From: Haloechinothrix alba
GTDB lineage: Bacteria > Actinomycetota > Actinomycetes > Mycobacteriales > Pseudonocardiaceae
Direction: 5' to 3'
Assembly (NCBI RefSeq): GCF_900188115.1
Contig: NZ_FZNW01000005.1
Location: forward strand, 124,001-188,000
DNA: 64,000 nt
The first letter of the stretch is position 1. Every line of letters starts with the position of its first letter. The translations under genes were made by a program, and so were the position numbers. Positions 8,024-16,289 of this stretch are shown here, piece after piece. The notes under the pieces were generated by a model. That model ran no database searches and was not told the DNA's origin. It saw only the letters and a list, made by a program, of their open reading frames with translations.

Positions 8024-10052
8024 CCGCCCGTAGGTGCTTGGCAGGCAGCACGCGGCGGCGGTCCGTCACGGCGATCATCGCGACGCTGCCGATGACCAGC
8101 CAGATCGCCAGCTCGAGCACCCCGGAGTACCCGCCGGAGGCTCCGGTGGTGATCGCGCTCAGCGCCCGCACGGCCCCCTGGGTCGGCAGCAACGCCCCCA
8201 GGGCGGAGAAGCTCGCCGGGACCGTGGAGATCACGTTGATGCCCAGCGTCAGCACCAGCACCGCCACGGACACGAACCGGCCCGGGCGCTTGAATATCGC
8301 CACCAGCGCCTGGTTGAGCACCATGAAGGCGGCCGCGGCCAGCAACGAGACGCCGAGGAACGCCATCACCTCGCCGAAGCTCAACCCCAGTACCGGCCAC
8401 AGGATGAGACTCACCGCAACGGCACTGATCGTCGCGATCGTCGCACCGGGCACCGCGGCGCGCAGGATGATCTTCCAGCTGGGGTCCCTCGAGGTCAGCA
8501 CCTCGGGCGGCACGGCCCGGGTGACCAGGTAGGTCGCCAGCCCCCCTGCCCACAGGGCGAGCGCCATGAACAGTGCCACCGCGGCGCGGCCGAAGTCCGG
8601 TGTCCCGCGGACGTCCGCCGCGGTCGGCGTCGCCGCGATCTCGCTGAGGTGCTCGCGCTCGTCCTCGTCGTAGTTCGGCACCTCGTCCTGCCCGTCGTCC
8701 AGCTCGGAGGCAAGCTGTTCGGTACCGCCGTGCACGTCGTCCGCGCCGCCTGCCAGCTCCGCCGCACCGCCGGACAACCTGGAGGTGCCGCCGGCGAGCC
8801 CGCGAGCCCCCGTCGCCAGCTCCGCGGCACCGGAGTCGAGCTCGACGATGCCGCTGTGCAGCTCGTCCGCGCCATCCGCGGCCTCGGCGATACCCGCGGT
8901 GAGCCCGGGCATCTCGTCTGCAAGCCGCTCATTGCCATCGGCGACCTGCTCGGCGCCGTCGGCAAGCCCGGTGACCGCCTCCTTGGCCTGCACTGCCGCG
9001 TCCCGCACGCGCGAGGTCGCCCCGTCGATCGCCGCGGCGTGCTCGCTGACCTGCTCGGACAGGCTGGTCAACTGCTCACAGAACTCGGCCTCGCCGCCCT
9101 CGTCGGCGCAACGCTCCGCCATCCGGCCGAGTTTGTCCGCGGTCTCCTTCGCCGACGGCAGGGCGTCCACCGCGTCGATCACCCGGTCCGCCAGCGGGGC
9201 CACCGTGTCCGCGATCTGCCGGTTGCCCTTGGCGACCTCGCGCGCGCCCTCGGCGAGCTTGCGGGTCAGTTCCGGCAGCCGCGCGGTCTCGTCCCGCGCC
9301 TCGCCGAGGCCGTCCGCGAGCTCCCCGGCGCCGGCGGACAGCTCGCCGGTGCCGGCGGCGAGCTCCTCGGCACCGCCGGCCAGCTCCTGTGCCGCCCGGT
9401 TCAGCTCGCCTGCGCCGCCGGCCAGGTCCTCGGCGCCGCCGGCGAGTTCGCCCGCACCTCCTGCCAGCTCGAAGGCCCCGTCGACGGCCTCGCCGAGCTG
9501 GTCGTGCATCTCGGTGAACGCCCCGTAGATCTGCTCGAGCTGCGATTGCACGACCTCCCGGTTGAGCTCGTCGACCTGCTCCTCGGCGGATCGCTTGCTG
9601 GCCTGGGGATCGGCCAGCCCGGCGCTGTCGGAGACCTCGATCTCCAGCAACGCCCTCGTGGCCTCCATCGGGTCCTCGTTCGCGGTCGACGTGGCGTGCG
9701 CGGAGAACGTCTCCGGGATGGTCACCGACGCGACGTAGCTCCCGTCGTCCACACCGGAACGCGCGTCCTCGGCATCGGTGAGCACCCACGAGTACCCGCC
9801 GGGGTCATCGTCCTGGGTGAGTTTCGCGGCCAGCTCCCGGCCGATGGGCATCATCTGGCCGTCGATCTCGACCGGTTCGTCGTTGTTGACCACGGCGGCT
9901 CGCGCGTCGTCGTGCTCGCCATGGGGTGCGGCGAACGCCCACGTGAGCAAGCCGAGCACCAGGACGGGGATGACGACCAGCCCCGCCCAGGTCCGCCAGG
10001 ACAGCGGTCCCGGCGCGTGGGCGCGAGCGGTGTTGGCCAGTGGATTCAGCAT
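8010..10052 (-). CDS. YhgE/Pip family membrane protein (ABC-2-like)
   Basis: 680-residue membrane protein of the YhgE/Pip (phage infection protein) type, related to ABC-2 permeases. It has one membrane span near residues 20-42 (LVVIPVLVLGLLTWAFA), then a long extracytoplasmic region of about 440 residues. This region contains tandem degenerate repeats of the form LAGGAGEL/LAGGAEEL (about residues 185-260 and again 375-440), typical of the family's coiled stalk. The C-terminus has five or six spans (ALFMALALWAGGLATYLV onward). The start ATG overlaps the stop of the MMPL fusion gene by one base (TGATG), so the two are translationally coupled. Export or cell-envelope function is inferred. Confidence 0.82.
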   Translation of the reverse strand: MLNPLANTARAHAPGPLSWRTWAGLVVIPVLVLGLLTWAFAAPHGEHDDARAAVVNNDEPVEIDGQMMPIGRELAAKLTQDDDPGGYSWVLTDAEDARSGVDDGSYVASVTIPETFSAHATSTANEDPMEATRALLEIEVSDSAGLADPQASKRSAEEQVDELNREVVQSQLEQIYGAFTEMHDQLGEAVDGAFELAGGAGELAGGAEDLAGGAGELNRAAQELAGGAEELAAGTGELSAGAGELADGLGEARDETARLPELTRKLAEGAREVAKGNRQIADTVAPLADRVIDAVDALPSAKETADKLGRMAERCADEGGEAEFCEQLTSLSEQVSEHAAAIDGATSRVRDAAVQAKEAVTGLADGAEQVADGNERLADEMPGLTAGIAEAADGADELHSGIVELDSGAAELATGARGLAGGTSRLSGGAAELAGGADDVHGGTEQLASELDDGQDEVPNYDEDEREHLSEIAATPTAADVRGTPDFGRAAVALFMALALWAGGLATYLVTRAVPPEVLTSRDPSWKIILRAAVPGATIATISAVAVSLILWPVLGLSFGEVMAFLGVSLLAAAAFMVLNQALVAIFKRPGRFVSVAVLVLTLGINVISTVPASFSALGALLPTQGAVRALSAITTGASGGYSGVLELAIWLVIGSVAMIAVTDRRRVLPAKHLRAGSRT

Positions 10053-12769
10053 CAGGGCACCTCAACGAGCCGGCGAGACAGGTCGATCGTCGACAACCGC
10101 GTCGGGGGCAGGATGTCGACGAGCAGGTTCGGGTCCTGGCAGGTGAACACGACCCCGGCGGGGGTCCCGTCCGGGGTGATCGGCCGCGCGAGCAGCGTGC
10201 GCAGGGTGTCGCGCTGGCCGGTGTTGACCACCGCGTCCAGGTCGTCGAACAGGAGCAAGGACACGCCGTCGGACAGTGCCGACCGCGCCTCGTCCGCGGG
10301 CGTGTCGGTGTCGCGGCAGGCGATCAGCGCCACGCGGGTACGCACCGCCCGAGCGTGCTGCGGGACCACCCTGCCGAGCACCTTCAGGTCCCCGTCGATG
10401 CCGGGCACCCGGCCGCCGATCGCGTACAGCAGCGCGGACTTGCCGGACGGTCCGGAGCCGTGCACGCCGAGCAGACCCCCCGGGAAGAGGTGGGTTTCCA
10501 CACCGGAGAACACCACGCGGCCCCTGTCGTCGGTCAGGCTCAGCTCGCGCGCGCTGACAACCTCGGCCGAGTCCGGGGCCGGCCAGTCGGCCAGCTGCAG
10601 CTCGTGCTCCAGGGCGCCACCTTCGGCGTCGAAAGCGGGCAGCTTGCGGTCCAGCCTCGGCGGAAGCCCCCACGCGCGCTCGCCGAGCAACGACAGGATC
10701 GCGGGCACCAGCGTCATCCGCACGAGGAAGGCATCGACGAACACCCCGACCGCGAGGCTGAACGCGATGGGCTTGAGCGTCGCCATACCCTCCGGCACGA
10801 ACGCGGCGAACACCGCGAACATGATGACGGCGGCGGCGACCACCACCCGGGACGCGGAGACGAACCCGGTCTCGATCGCGCGGTGCGGATCGCCACCGTG
10901 CACGTAGTCCTCGCGGATACGGGAGACCAGGAAGACCTGGTAGTCCATGGCGAGTCCGAAGAGGATGCCCATGAGCATGATCGGCAGGAAGCTGATCACG
11001 CTACCGGTCTCGGTGACGTTCAGCAGCTCCGCGAAGTGGCCATGCTGGAACACCAGCGCGGTGGCGCCGAACGCGGCACCGACGGACAGGAGGTAACCCA
11101 CGCTCGCCTTGATCGGTACCCAGATCGAGCGGAACACCATCGCCAGCAGCAACAGCGACAGCCCGACGACGATGCCCCCGAACGGCAGCAACGCGTCACC
11201 GAGCTGGTCCGATACGTCGATGGCGATCGCGGTCAGCCCGGTCACGGAGGTGCTCACGCCGTAGACCTCGGCGAAGTGCTCCTCGTGGTCACGCAGCGTC
11301 TGGACGAGCTGCTTGGTCTCCGCTGAATCGGGTCCGCTCGAGGGGACCACCTGGATGACGCCGGTATCGGCGTCACGGTTCGGTGTGGCCAGCGGGACCG
11401 TCTGCACACCGTCGAGCTCCTCGATGTCCTCGGCGATGCCGTCGACGACACCGACCGGGTCGTGCGAGCCGATGATGTCCGCGACCACCAGCAACGGGCC
11501 GTTGTAGCCCGGGCCGAAGTGCTCGGTGAGCGCGTCGTAGGCATCCCGTGCGGGGGCGCCTTCCTCCTCGCTGCCACCGTTCGGCAGGGCGAGCTGGAGG
11601 CTGCCACCCGGCAGGGCGATCAGGCCGAGTCCGGCGACCAGCACCACGATGGTGACCACGGGCGCCCGCGTCACCCCGCGCACCCACTTCGCGGCCAGGC
11701 CCGCCCGTGCGGTGCGCCGCCTTCCGTCCCGCGCGCGGCGCGGCGTGCGGGGGCGCAGGCGCCTGCCCGCGAACGCCATCAGGGCGGGCAGCAGGGTGAC
11801 GGCGACGAGCACCGCGATCATCACCGCGCCCGCTGCGGCGATCCCCATCGTGGTGAGGAACGGGATGCCCGCCACGAACAGCGCCAGCAGCGCGATCATC
11901 ACGGTGACACCCGCGAACAGCACCGCCGACCCGGCGGTCGCGACGGCGCGCGCGATGGACTCCTCGACCTCGATTCCCTCGGCGAGCTGGTCGCGATGCC
12001 GGGAGAGGATGAACAGAGCGTAGTCGATCCCGACCGCGAGCCCGAGCATCACCGCGAGCATCGGGGCGGTCGACGAGATCGGGGTCAGCACGGTCACGGC
12101 CATGATCAGGCTGACAGAGACCCCAACGCCGATCAGCGCGGTGATCAGCGGCATCCCCGCGGCAAGGAACGACTTGAACAGCACGAGCAACACGACGAGC
12201 GCGACGCCGACACCGATGATCTCGACGATGCTGAACTCCGGCACGAGCTCCTCGAAGGCCTTGCCACCGGTGTGCACCTCGGCACCGGCACCGATGTCGG
12301 CACGCAGCTCCTCGGCGATGGCCGCGATGTCGCTCCTGGTGCGATCGGAGACGTCCTCGATGGCGACGTCGAGCGGCACCGCGATCAGGGCCGCGCGCCC
12401 GTCCGGGGACACGGCATCATGCACGTCCTCGTCGAACGGGTTCGCCACCAGCGCGACATCGGGGACCTCTTCGATCTCGGCGACCGCGGCCTCGACAGCC
12501 TCCCGGTTGGCCGGGGTGTCCACCCGCTCGCCCTCGGGTACGACCGCGACCAGCTGCGCCTGCGCCCCGCTCATCTCGGGGAAGACGTGCCCGAGGTAGT
12601 CCAACGTCTCCTGGGACTCGGAGCCGGGTATGGCGAAGGTGTCGTCGGTGCCCTGACCCAGCAGCATCGCGGCACCGCCGGAGAGTGCGAGAAGGGCGAT
12701 CCAGGCCGCCAGGACGAGGGCCCGGCCGCGGGCCGTGGCCCGGCCCAGGCGGTACAGCAACGACGACAA
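10052..12769 (-). CDS. MMPL/RND permease fused to a degenerate ABC-type ATPase domain
   Basis: 905 residues. Residues 1 to about 700 form a complete MMPL-type RND permease: first span LVLAAWIALLALSGG, two large outer loops, VGIDYALFILSRHRDQLAEG and LFGLAMDYQVFLVSRIREDY as the paired conserved segments, and 11-12 predicted spans. From about 740 to the end is a 166-residue ABC-ATPase-like domain: Walker A GSGPSGKSA at about 771, Walker B VSLLLFDDLDAV at about 836, no LSGGQ signature, and VVFTCQD where an H-loop histidine is expected. It is coupled to the YhgE-like gene downstream and divergent from a TetR regulator. Lipid or drug export is inferred. Confidence 0.85.
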   Translation of the reverse strand: MSSLLYRLGRATARGRALVLAAWIALLALSGGAAMLLGQGTDDTFAIPGSESQETLDYLGHVFPEMSGAQAQLVAVVPEGERVDTPANREAVEAAVAEIEEVPDVALVANPFDEDVHDAVSPDGRAALIAVPLDVAIEDVSDRTRSDIAAIAEELRADIGAGAEVHTGGKAFEELVPEFSIVEIIGVGVALVVLLVLFKSFLAAGMPLITALIGVGVSVSLIMAVTVLTPISSTAPMLAVMLGLAVGIDYALFILSRHRDQLAEGIEVEESIARAVATAGSAVLFAGVTVMIALLALFVAGIPFLTTMGIAAAGAVMIAVLVAVTLLPALMAFAGRRLRPRTPRRARDGRRRTARAGLAAKWVRGVTRAPVVTIVVLVAGLGLIALPGGSLQLALPNGGSEEEGAPARDAYDALTEHFGPGYNGPLLVVADIIGSHDPVGVVDGIAEDIEELDGVQTVPLATPNRDADTGVIQVVPSSGPDSAETKQLVQTLRDHEEHFAEVYGVSTSVTGLTAIAIDVSDQLGDALLPFGGIVVGLSLLLLAMVFRSIWVPIKASVGYLLSVGAAFGATALVFQHGHFAELLNVTETGSVISFLPIMLMGILFGLAMDYQVFLVSRIREDYVHGGDPHRAIETGFVSASRVVVAAAVIMFAVFAAFVPEGMATLKPIAFSLAVGVFVDAFLVRMTLVPAILSLLGERAWGLPPRLDRKLPAFDAEGGALEHELQLADWPAPDSAEVVSARELSLTDDRGRVVFSGVETHLFPGGLLGVHGSGPSGKSALLYAIGGRVPGIDGDLKVLGRVVPQHARAVRTRVALIACRDTDTPADEARSALSDGVSLLLFDDLDAVVNTGQRDTLRTLLARPITPDGTPAGVVFTCQDPNLLVDILPPTRLSTIDLSRRLVEVP

Positions 12770-12797
12770 TTCACACTCCCGGGGCTTTCACCTCGAT

Positions 12798-12814
12798 CGA
12801 TACACGGTGTATCG
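12798..12814. promoter_or_regulatory. Palindromic operator between MMPL fusion and tetR
   Basis: CGATACAC-G-GTGTATCG, a perfect 8-bp-arm inverted repeat centred in the 102-bp divergent intergenic region. Size and position fit a TetR-family operator controlling both directions. Confidence 0.7.
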
Positions 12815-12871
12815 TCCTACTCTAAGTACGCTAGGTGCTTGCTGGGCGTGGAATGCGGGGCGGATCACACG

Positions 12872-13564
12872 ATGACGCAGGCAACAGAGGGCGGCCCCAC
12901 GGCCGAGGCAGTCGATCAGGTCCCGCGCCCTCGCACGACACCCCGGCGCGCCGAGACGCGGCGCAGGCTGGTCGACGCGGCGTTCGACGTACTCACCGAG
13001 CACGGGATCCGGGACGCGCGGATCGAGCTGATCTGCGAGCGGGCCGGCTTCAGCCGGGGTGCGTTCTACTCGAACTTCACCAGCAAGGAAGACCTGTTCC
13101 TCGCGATGTACGAGGAACAGATGCACGAGCGCGGCGAGCGTCTGCGGGTCGTCATCGACGACGTCCTGGCCGGCAACGTCGTGGCGGAGCGGCAGTCGCT
13201 GCGGGAGACCGTCCGGCAGATCGGCACGCTGTTCATGGAACCGCTCGTGCCTGACCAGCGGTGGCACCTGCTCGTCAGCGAGTTCCGGGTGCATGCGCTG
13301 CGGCAGCCGCGCCTACGGGAACAGGCCGAGCGGGCGCAGCGCCGGTTCTTCGACGAGATCGGCGACATTCTCGCCGACATGCTCCGGCGACTCGACATCA
13401 CGCTCCGGGTAACGCCGCACGACGCGGTGTCGGTCCTGGCGGCGATATACGAGAAAGCCCTGGAACGCGCCCTGTTCGAGGGCGTGGACGCGACCACGGA
13501 CGATCGGCTGCTCACCGAGGTGCTCCCCGAGGTGCTGCTGTCACTGATCGTGCGCGAGGACTGA
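12872..13564 (+). CDS. TetR/AcrR family regulator
   Basis: 230 residues. The N-terminal HTH of about residues 25-75 is clear: RAETRRRLVDAAFDVLTEHG then LICERAGFSRGAFYSNFTSKEDLF. The remainder is the helical ligand domain (LRETVRQIGTLFMEPLVPDQ). ATG 12872 was chosen because it leaves a normal short tail before the HTH and has GGGGCGG upstream; an in-frame GTG lies 24 bp earlier. It is transcribed away from the MMPL-ABC/YhgE pair, with a 17-bp palindrome between them, so it is very likely the repressor of that export system and of itself. The ligand cannot be told. Confidence 0.87.
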   Translation: MTQATEGGPTAEAVDQVPRPRTTPRRAETRRRLVDAAFDVLTEHGIRDARIELICERAGFSRGAFYSNFTSKEDLFLAMYEEQMHERGERLRVVIDDVLAGNVVAERQSLRETVRQIGTLFMEPLVPDQRWHLLVSEFRVHALRQPRLREQAERAQRRFFDEIGDILADMLRRLDITLRVTPHDAVSVLAAIYEKALERALFEGVDATTDDRLLTEVLPEVLLSLIVRED

Positions 13565-13639
13565 GCGGGCCACGACCCGTACGTCACGGACAACCCTGAT
13601 CACCGCGCGCACCACCGGCTCAACCGGACTCACGGCAGG

Positions 13640-13815
13640 ATGGCAGGGCAGGTGCGCATGCGGGTCCGCCACCAGCGGCTGGCCACCCCTGATTCGACTA
13701 CCTGCTCTGCTCCCCGCGGGAGCTGGAGGCACCGTCGGCCGGCTCGCCGTGGCAGCTCGCTGACGTGCACCAGGCCGAGGGTGGCGACTACCTCGCGATC
13801 CTGGAGCGGCGATGA
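13640..13815 (+). pseudogene. Small frameshifted gene, unknown function
   Basis: Two consecutive frames join into one plausible small protein if a single T is restored at the GATTCGAC around 13690. The first frame gives VRHQRLATPD and the second FDYLLCSPRELE followed by GSPWQLADVHQ and GDYLAILERR before TGA at 13813. Without the T the second frame begins after an in-frame stop, and no start codon is available for it. It would be about 55 residues. No family recognised. This is either a decayed gene or a sequencing error. Confidence 0.4.
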
Positions 13816-13958
13816 GCCGGCACAGCGCTTTGCCGCCGACTCCGGGCCGCACGGCCCGCGCCTGTAGCCGATAGCGACGTAGACGCATGTGTGCAGGCAA
13901 TACAAGCAGGCACCGCCCATGTGATCACGTCAAGACGCCCGGATACACTGGCCGAGCC

Positions 13959-14031
13959 GGGCCGTTAGCTCAATTGGCAGAGCTGCGGACTTTTAATCCG
14001 TAGGTTCTGGGTTCGAGTCCCAGGCGGCCCA
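13959..14031 (+). tRNA. tRNA-Lys (anticodon TTT)
   Basis: 73-nt cloverleaf: acceptor GGGCCGT pairs with GCGGCCC (one T-G wobble), D-arm TAGCTCAATTGGCAGAGC, anticodon loop CTTTTAA with TTT at 13992-13994, T-arm GGTTCGAGTCC, and discriminator A at 14031. CCA is not encoded. The nearest tRNA-like context is a possible integrase scar immediately downstream. Confidence 0.95.
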
Positions 14032-14052
14032 CAAAAACCCCAGTTCACAGGC

Positions 14053-14202
14053 CTATTCGTCACCTTCCGATGGTCTTGTTGCCGCTTTGCTGCCCTCTTT
14101 CCGGCCTAGCGCATCGAGTACATTCGCCGGATTCCGGGACGGCGCCTTACGCCCAAGATAGGTCGGGTTGAGCGACGGAGCGGGCGTCCTGGCGTGCTCA
14201 GA
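14053..14202 (-). pseudogene. Possible C-terminal remnant of a tyrosine integrase
   Basis: On the minus strand, ending at a TAG at 14053, a 50-codon open stretch with no start reads NPTYLGRKAPSRNPANVLDA and continues LGRKEGSKAATRPSEGDE. The YLGRK..(N)P..A..VLD..G pattern resembles the C-terminal end of tyrosine site-specific integrases of actinobacterial integrative elements. Such integrases commonly lie just beside the tRNA used for attachment, reading towards it, as here. The catalytic domain is gone; the VOC gene begins directly upstream. Identification is tentative. Confidence 0.35.
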
Positions 14203-14547
14203 TCACGTCGAGAAGGCTCCGGTGAACACGACCCGATTCCAGTCCGGATCGAGCAGCTGCAGTATCCGCGACGACGTGGCATCTCGGGGACCGTTGTGTT
14301 CCAGCCCGGCCCGATCGAGGTGCTCCACAAGCGCGTCTAGGTCGGATTCGTCCAGGACCATCGTCGAGCAGCCTGCCCGATCCGGTTCAGTCCAGACTTG
14401 TACACCGAATGTGTCGCTCAGGTGCCACTCAACGAGACCTGCCATCGGTCGAGCGTCCGGCTGCCGGGAGAACAAGGTGGTGTACCACTCGACGGCTGTA
14501 TCGAGCTCGCTCACGGTCATCTGCGCGAGCATCCGTGTGATCGTCAT
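14203..14547 (-). CDS. VOC (glyoxalase/bleomycin-resistance) family protein
   Basis: 114 residues of the vicinal-oxygen-chelate fold: ITRMLAQMTVSELDTAVEWYTTLF (first beta-alpha unit), GLVEWHLSDTFGVQVW, and LLDPDWNRVVFTG in place of the usual DPDGN strand. The start was set at the ATG 27 bp inside a longer frame because GAGGAAGG lies 7-8 bp upstream of it and the MTITR opening fits. Function cannot be assigned beyond the fold: dioxygenase, lyase or drug-binding are all possible. It stands alone between the integrase scar and the RibD-type gene. Confidence 0.75.
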   Translation of the reverse strand: MTITRMLAQMTVSELDTAVEWYTTLFSRQPDARPMAGLVEWHLSDTFGVQVWTEPDRAGCSTMVLDESDLDALVEHLDRAGLEHNGPRDATSSRILQLLDPDWNRVVFTGAFST

Positions 14548-14660
14548 CCTGCTGCCTTCCTCGTTGTTGACCACTCACACGTACTGACGTGCGAGCAACA
14601 GCGAAGTCATCGCCATCAGGCGCTCCGGCTTGGATGATTCGAACGGCCCCGTGTCAAGCG

Positions 14661-15293
14661 TCAGCCGAGACTCGACACCGTGACGCCCTGGTAGTCGGCG
14701 GTACGGGCGGCGCCCGTGGTGCGGTATTCGAGCAGCAGCAGGCCCTGTGGCGTGGCTTCGTGCCGGACGAGTCGTAGGCCGGTCGCTGAGCTCGGGTGTG
14801 TGAGCAGGCGCCGCCCCGACCCGATCACGACGGGTGCCACGGCGAGGTGCAGCGTGTCGATGAGCCCCGCGGAGAGCAGTGTGTTGCCGAGCCGTGCGCT
14901 GCCGTGAACCTGGAGCTCACGTCCCGGTCGCTCGGTGAACTCGCGGATAGCTTGCGCGGCGTCACCGCGCAGTACCGTGGTTGGCCGCCAGCTTCCGGTC
15001 GCGAGCGTGTTCGACACGACGTACTTCGGCAGGGAGTTCATCCGCTCGGTGAAGGGATCGTCGGGGTCGGTGATCTGCGGCCAGTCGCGTGCGAATGCCT
15101 CGTACGTTCGGCGTCCGAGTAGCAGGCCGTCGGCAAGGTCGAGCCACTCGGACGCGCGCTGGATGAACACCTCGTCGAGATACGGCACGAGCCAGCCGCC
15201 GCTGATGAAACCGTCGCTGGTGTCCTCGGTGCGCGAGCCGGGTCCCTGACTCACGCCGTCGAGGGTGATGAACTGAAGCATGGTGATCTTCAT
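14661..15293 (-). CDS. Dihydrofolate reductase/RibD C-terminal family protein
   Basis: 210 residues. Opening MLQFITLDGVSQGPGSRTED, GRRTYEAFARDWP and LPKYVVSNTL are hallmarks of the dihydrofolate-reductase-like RibD_C family (YwjB/YyaP type). ELQVHGSARLGNTLLSAGLID forms the NADPH-binding strand-turn, followed by RLLTHPSS and LRLVRHEATPQGLLLLEY. It starts within the stop codon of the SRPBCC gene (ATGA overlap) and is the last gene of an ArsR-SRPBCC-RibD operon. It is a probable NADPH-dependent reductase of unknown substrate. Confidence 0.85.
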   Translation of the reverse strand: MKITMLQFITLDGVSQGPGSRTEDTSDGFISGGWLVPYLDEVFIQRASEWLDLADGLLLGRRTYEAFARDWPQITDPDDPFTERMNSLPKYVVSNTLATGSWRPTTVLRGDAAQAIREFTERPGRELQVHGSARLGNTLLSAGLIDTLHLAVAPVVIGSGRRLLTHPSSATGLRLVRHEATPQGLLLLEYRTTGAARTADYQGVTVSSLG

Positions 15294-15760
15294 CGTGCGC
15301 TCTCCACGAATCGGGTGAGCTGGTCGGCGACGGTGCCCCAGCCCTCCGTGAAGCCCAGGTCCGCATGGCGCTTCCGCGCGGCCGGATCGCCGTGGCGCAC
15401 GATGATCCGGTAGTCGGTGCCGTCCGCGTGATCGTGCAGCGTGACCTCGGCGGTCATCGCGACGGGATCGGGATTCGCCGGACGCCACCCGCCGTCCACG
15501 GTGTTGGTGAACACGATGCGCTCGCGCTCTTCCACCAGCAGGAAGCACGCATCGAGGTGCGGGACGAACGTGACACCGTCCTCGCTCATCCGCGTGACGA
15601 ACGCGCCGCCGGGGCGAGCCTCCAATCGGTCGACGCGGCACAGGGTCGGAGCGGGTACCCACCACTGCGCCAGGCTGGCCGGATCGGTCCACGCGTCCCA
15701 TACGGCCTTGCGCGGCGCGCGGATGATCCGTTCGATGCTGAGGTCGAGCTCGGGGTTCAT
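15290..15760 (-). CDS. SRPBCC/AHSA1 family protein
   Basis: 156 residues of the START-like AHSA1 (activator of Hsp90 ATPase homologue 1-like) group: LSIERIIRAPRKAVWDAWTD at the N-terminus, SLAQWWVPAP, PGGAFVTRMSEDG, and MTAEVTLHDHADGTDYRI before the final helix GFTEGWGTVADQLTRFVE. ATG 15760 gives the standard start and overlaps the arsR stop by 4 bp (ATGA). ArsR plus AHSA1 pairs are common in actinobacteria, where the SRPBCC cavity probably binds a small hydrophobic ligand. Confidence 0.85.
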   Translation of the reverse strand: MNPELDLSIERIIRAPRKAVWDAWTDPASLAQWWVPAPTLCRVDRLEARPGGAFVTRMSEDGVTFVPHLDACFLLVEERERIVFTNTVDGGWRPANPDPVAMTAEVTLHDHADGTDYRIIVRHGDPAARKRHADLGFTEGWGTVADQLTRFVESAR

Positions 15761-16098
15761 GTCGTGTTCCTCTCCGTGGAGTTCGTGACGAACTGATCGA
15801 GCCGATCGGTGCGCTCCTCCCAGAGGCGCCGCTGCTCTGCCAGCCAATCCTCGACGACCGCGAGCCGTTCCCGGTCGAGCTCACAGGTGCGCACGCGGCC
15901 GCACTTCACCGTGCGGATCAGCCCGTTCGACTCGAGCGTCCGCACGTGCTTCATGAACGAGGGAAGGGTCATCGTCGCCTCGCGGGCCAGGTCGCCGACA
16001 CTCGCAGGCCCATGCCCGAGGCGGTGGATCACGGCCCGTCTCGTCGGGTCCGCGAGAGCGAGGAAGACCCCATCGAGCCCCGTCAAATACTGTGCCAC
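15757..16098 (-). CDS. ArsR family HTH regulator
   Basis: 113 residues from a GTG start. The winged-helix ArsR signature is plain: FLALADPTRRAVIHRLGHG, VGDLAREATMTLPSFMKHVRTLESNGLI (recognition helix) and the wing RTVKCGRVRTCELDRERL. No metal-binding CxC is seen in helix 3, so it is not of the ArsR/SmtB metal-sensing class; it resembles regulators paired with AHSA1 proteins. First gene of the operon with SRPBCC and RibD proteins. CTAAG/CTTAG arms at about 16102-16128 upstream may be its binding site, but this is weak. Confidence 0.85.
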   Translation of the reverse strand: MAQYLTGLDGVFLALADPTRRAVIHRLGHGPASVGDLAREATMTLPSFMKHVRTLESNGLIRTVKCGRVRTCELDRERLAVVEDWLAEQRRLWEERTDRLDQFVTNSTERNTT

Positions 16099-16289
16099 AT
16101 GGCTAAGTATCGACCGCTACAACGCTTAGCGCAAGGGCAAAGTGTCGACATGCCTGCCTACCCACCGAGCAAAATCGCCTGGGCACACCTTCGGGCACGA
16201 ACCGGTGTCCGGCGGTGAGGAAGCAGAAGCGATCTCGATTCCGGACAGCGGCCCGCCGAGGTGACGAGCACCGGGCCGACGTTGCCGCG

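Noticed and set aside
9200-9480. GC-rich tandem-like nucleotide pattern, considered as a CRISPR or minisatellite
   Set aside because: It is coding sequence for the degenerate LAGGAxEL stalk repeats of the YhgE-type protein; there are no spacers.
10040-12871. Long plus-strand open frames opposite the MMPL fusion, one running into the tetR gene
   Set aside because: His/Asp/Gln-rich translation typical of antisense GC-rich sequence. Only the part from 12872 is a real gene.
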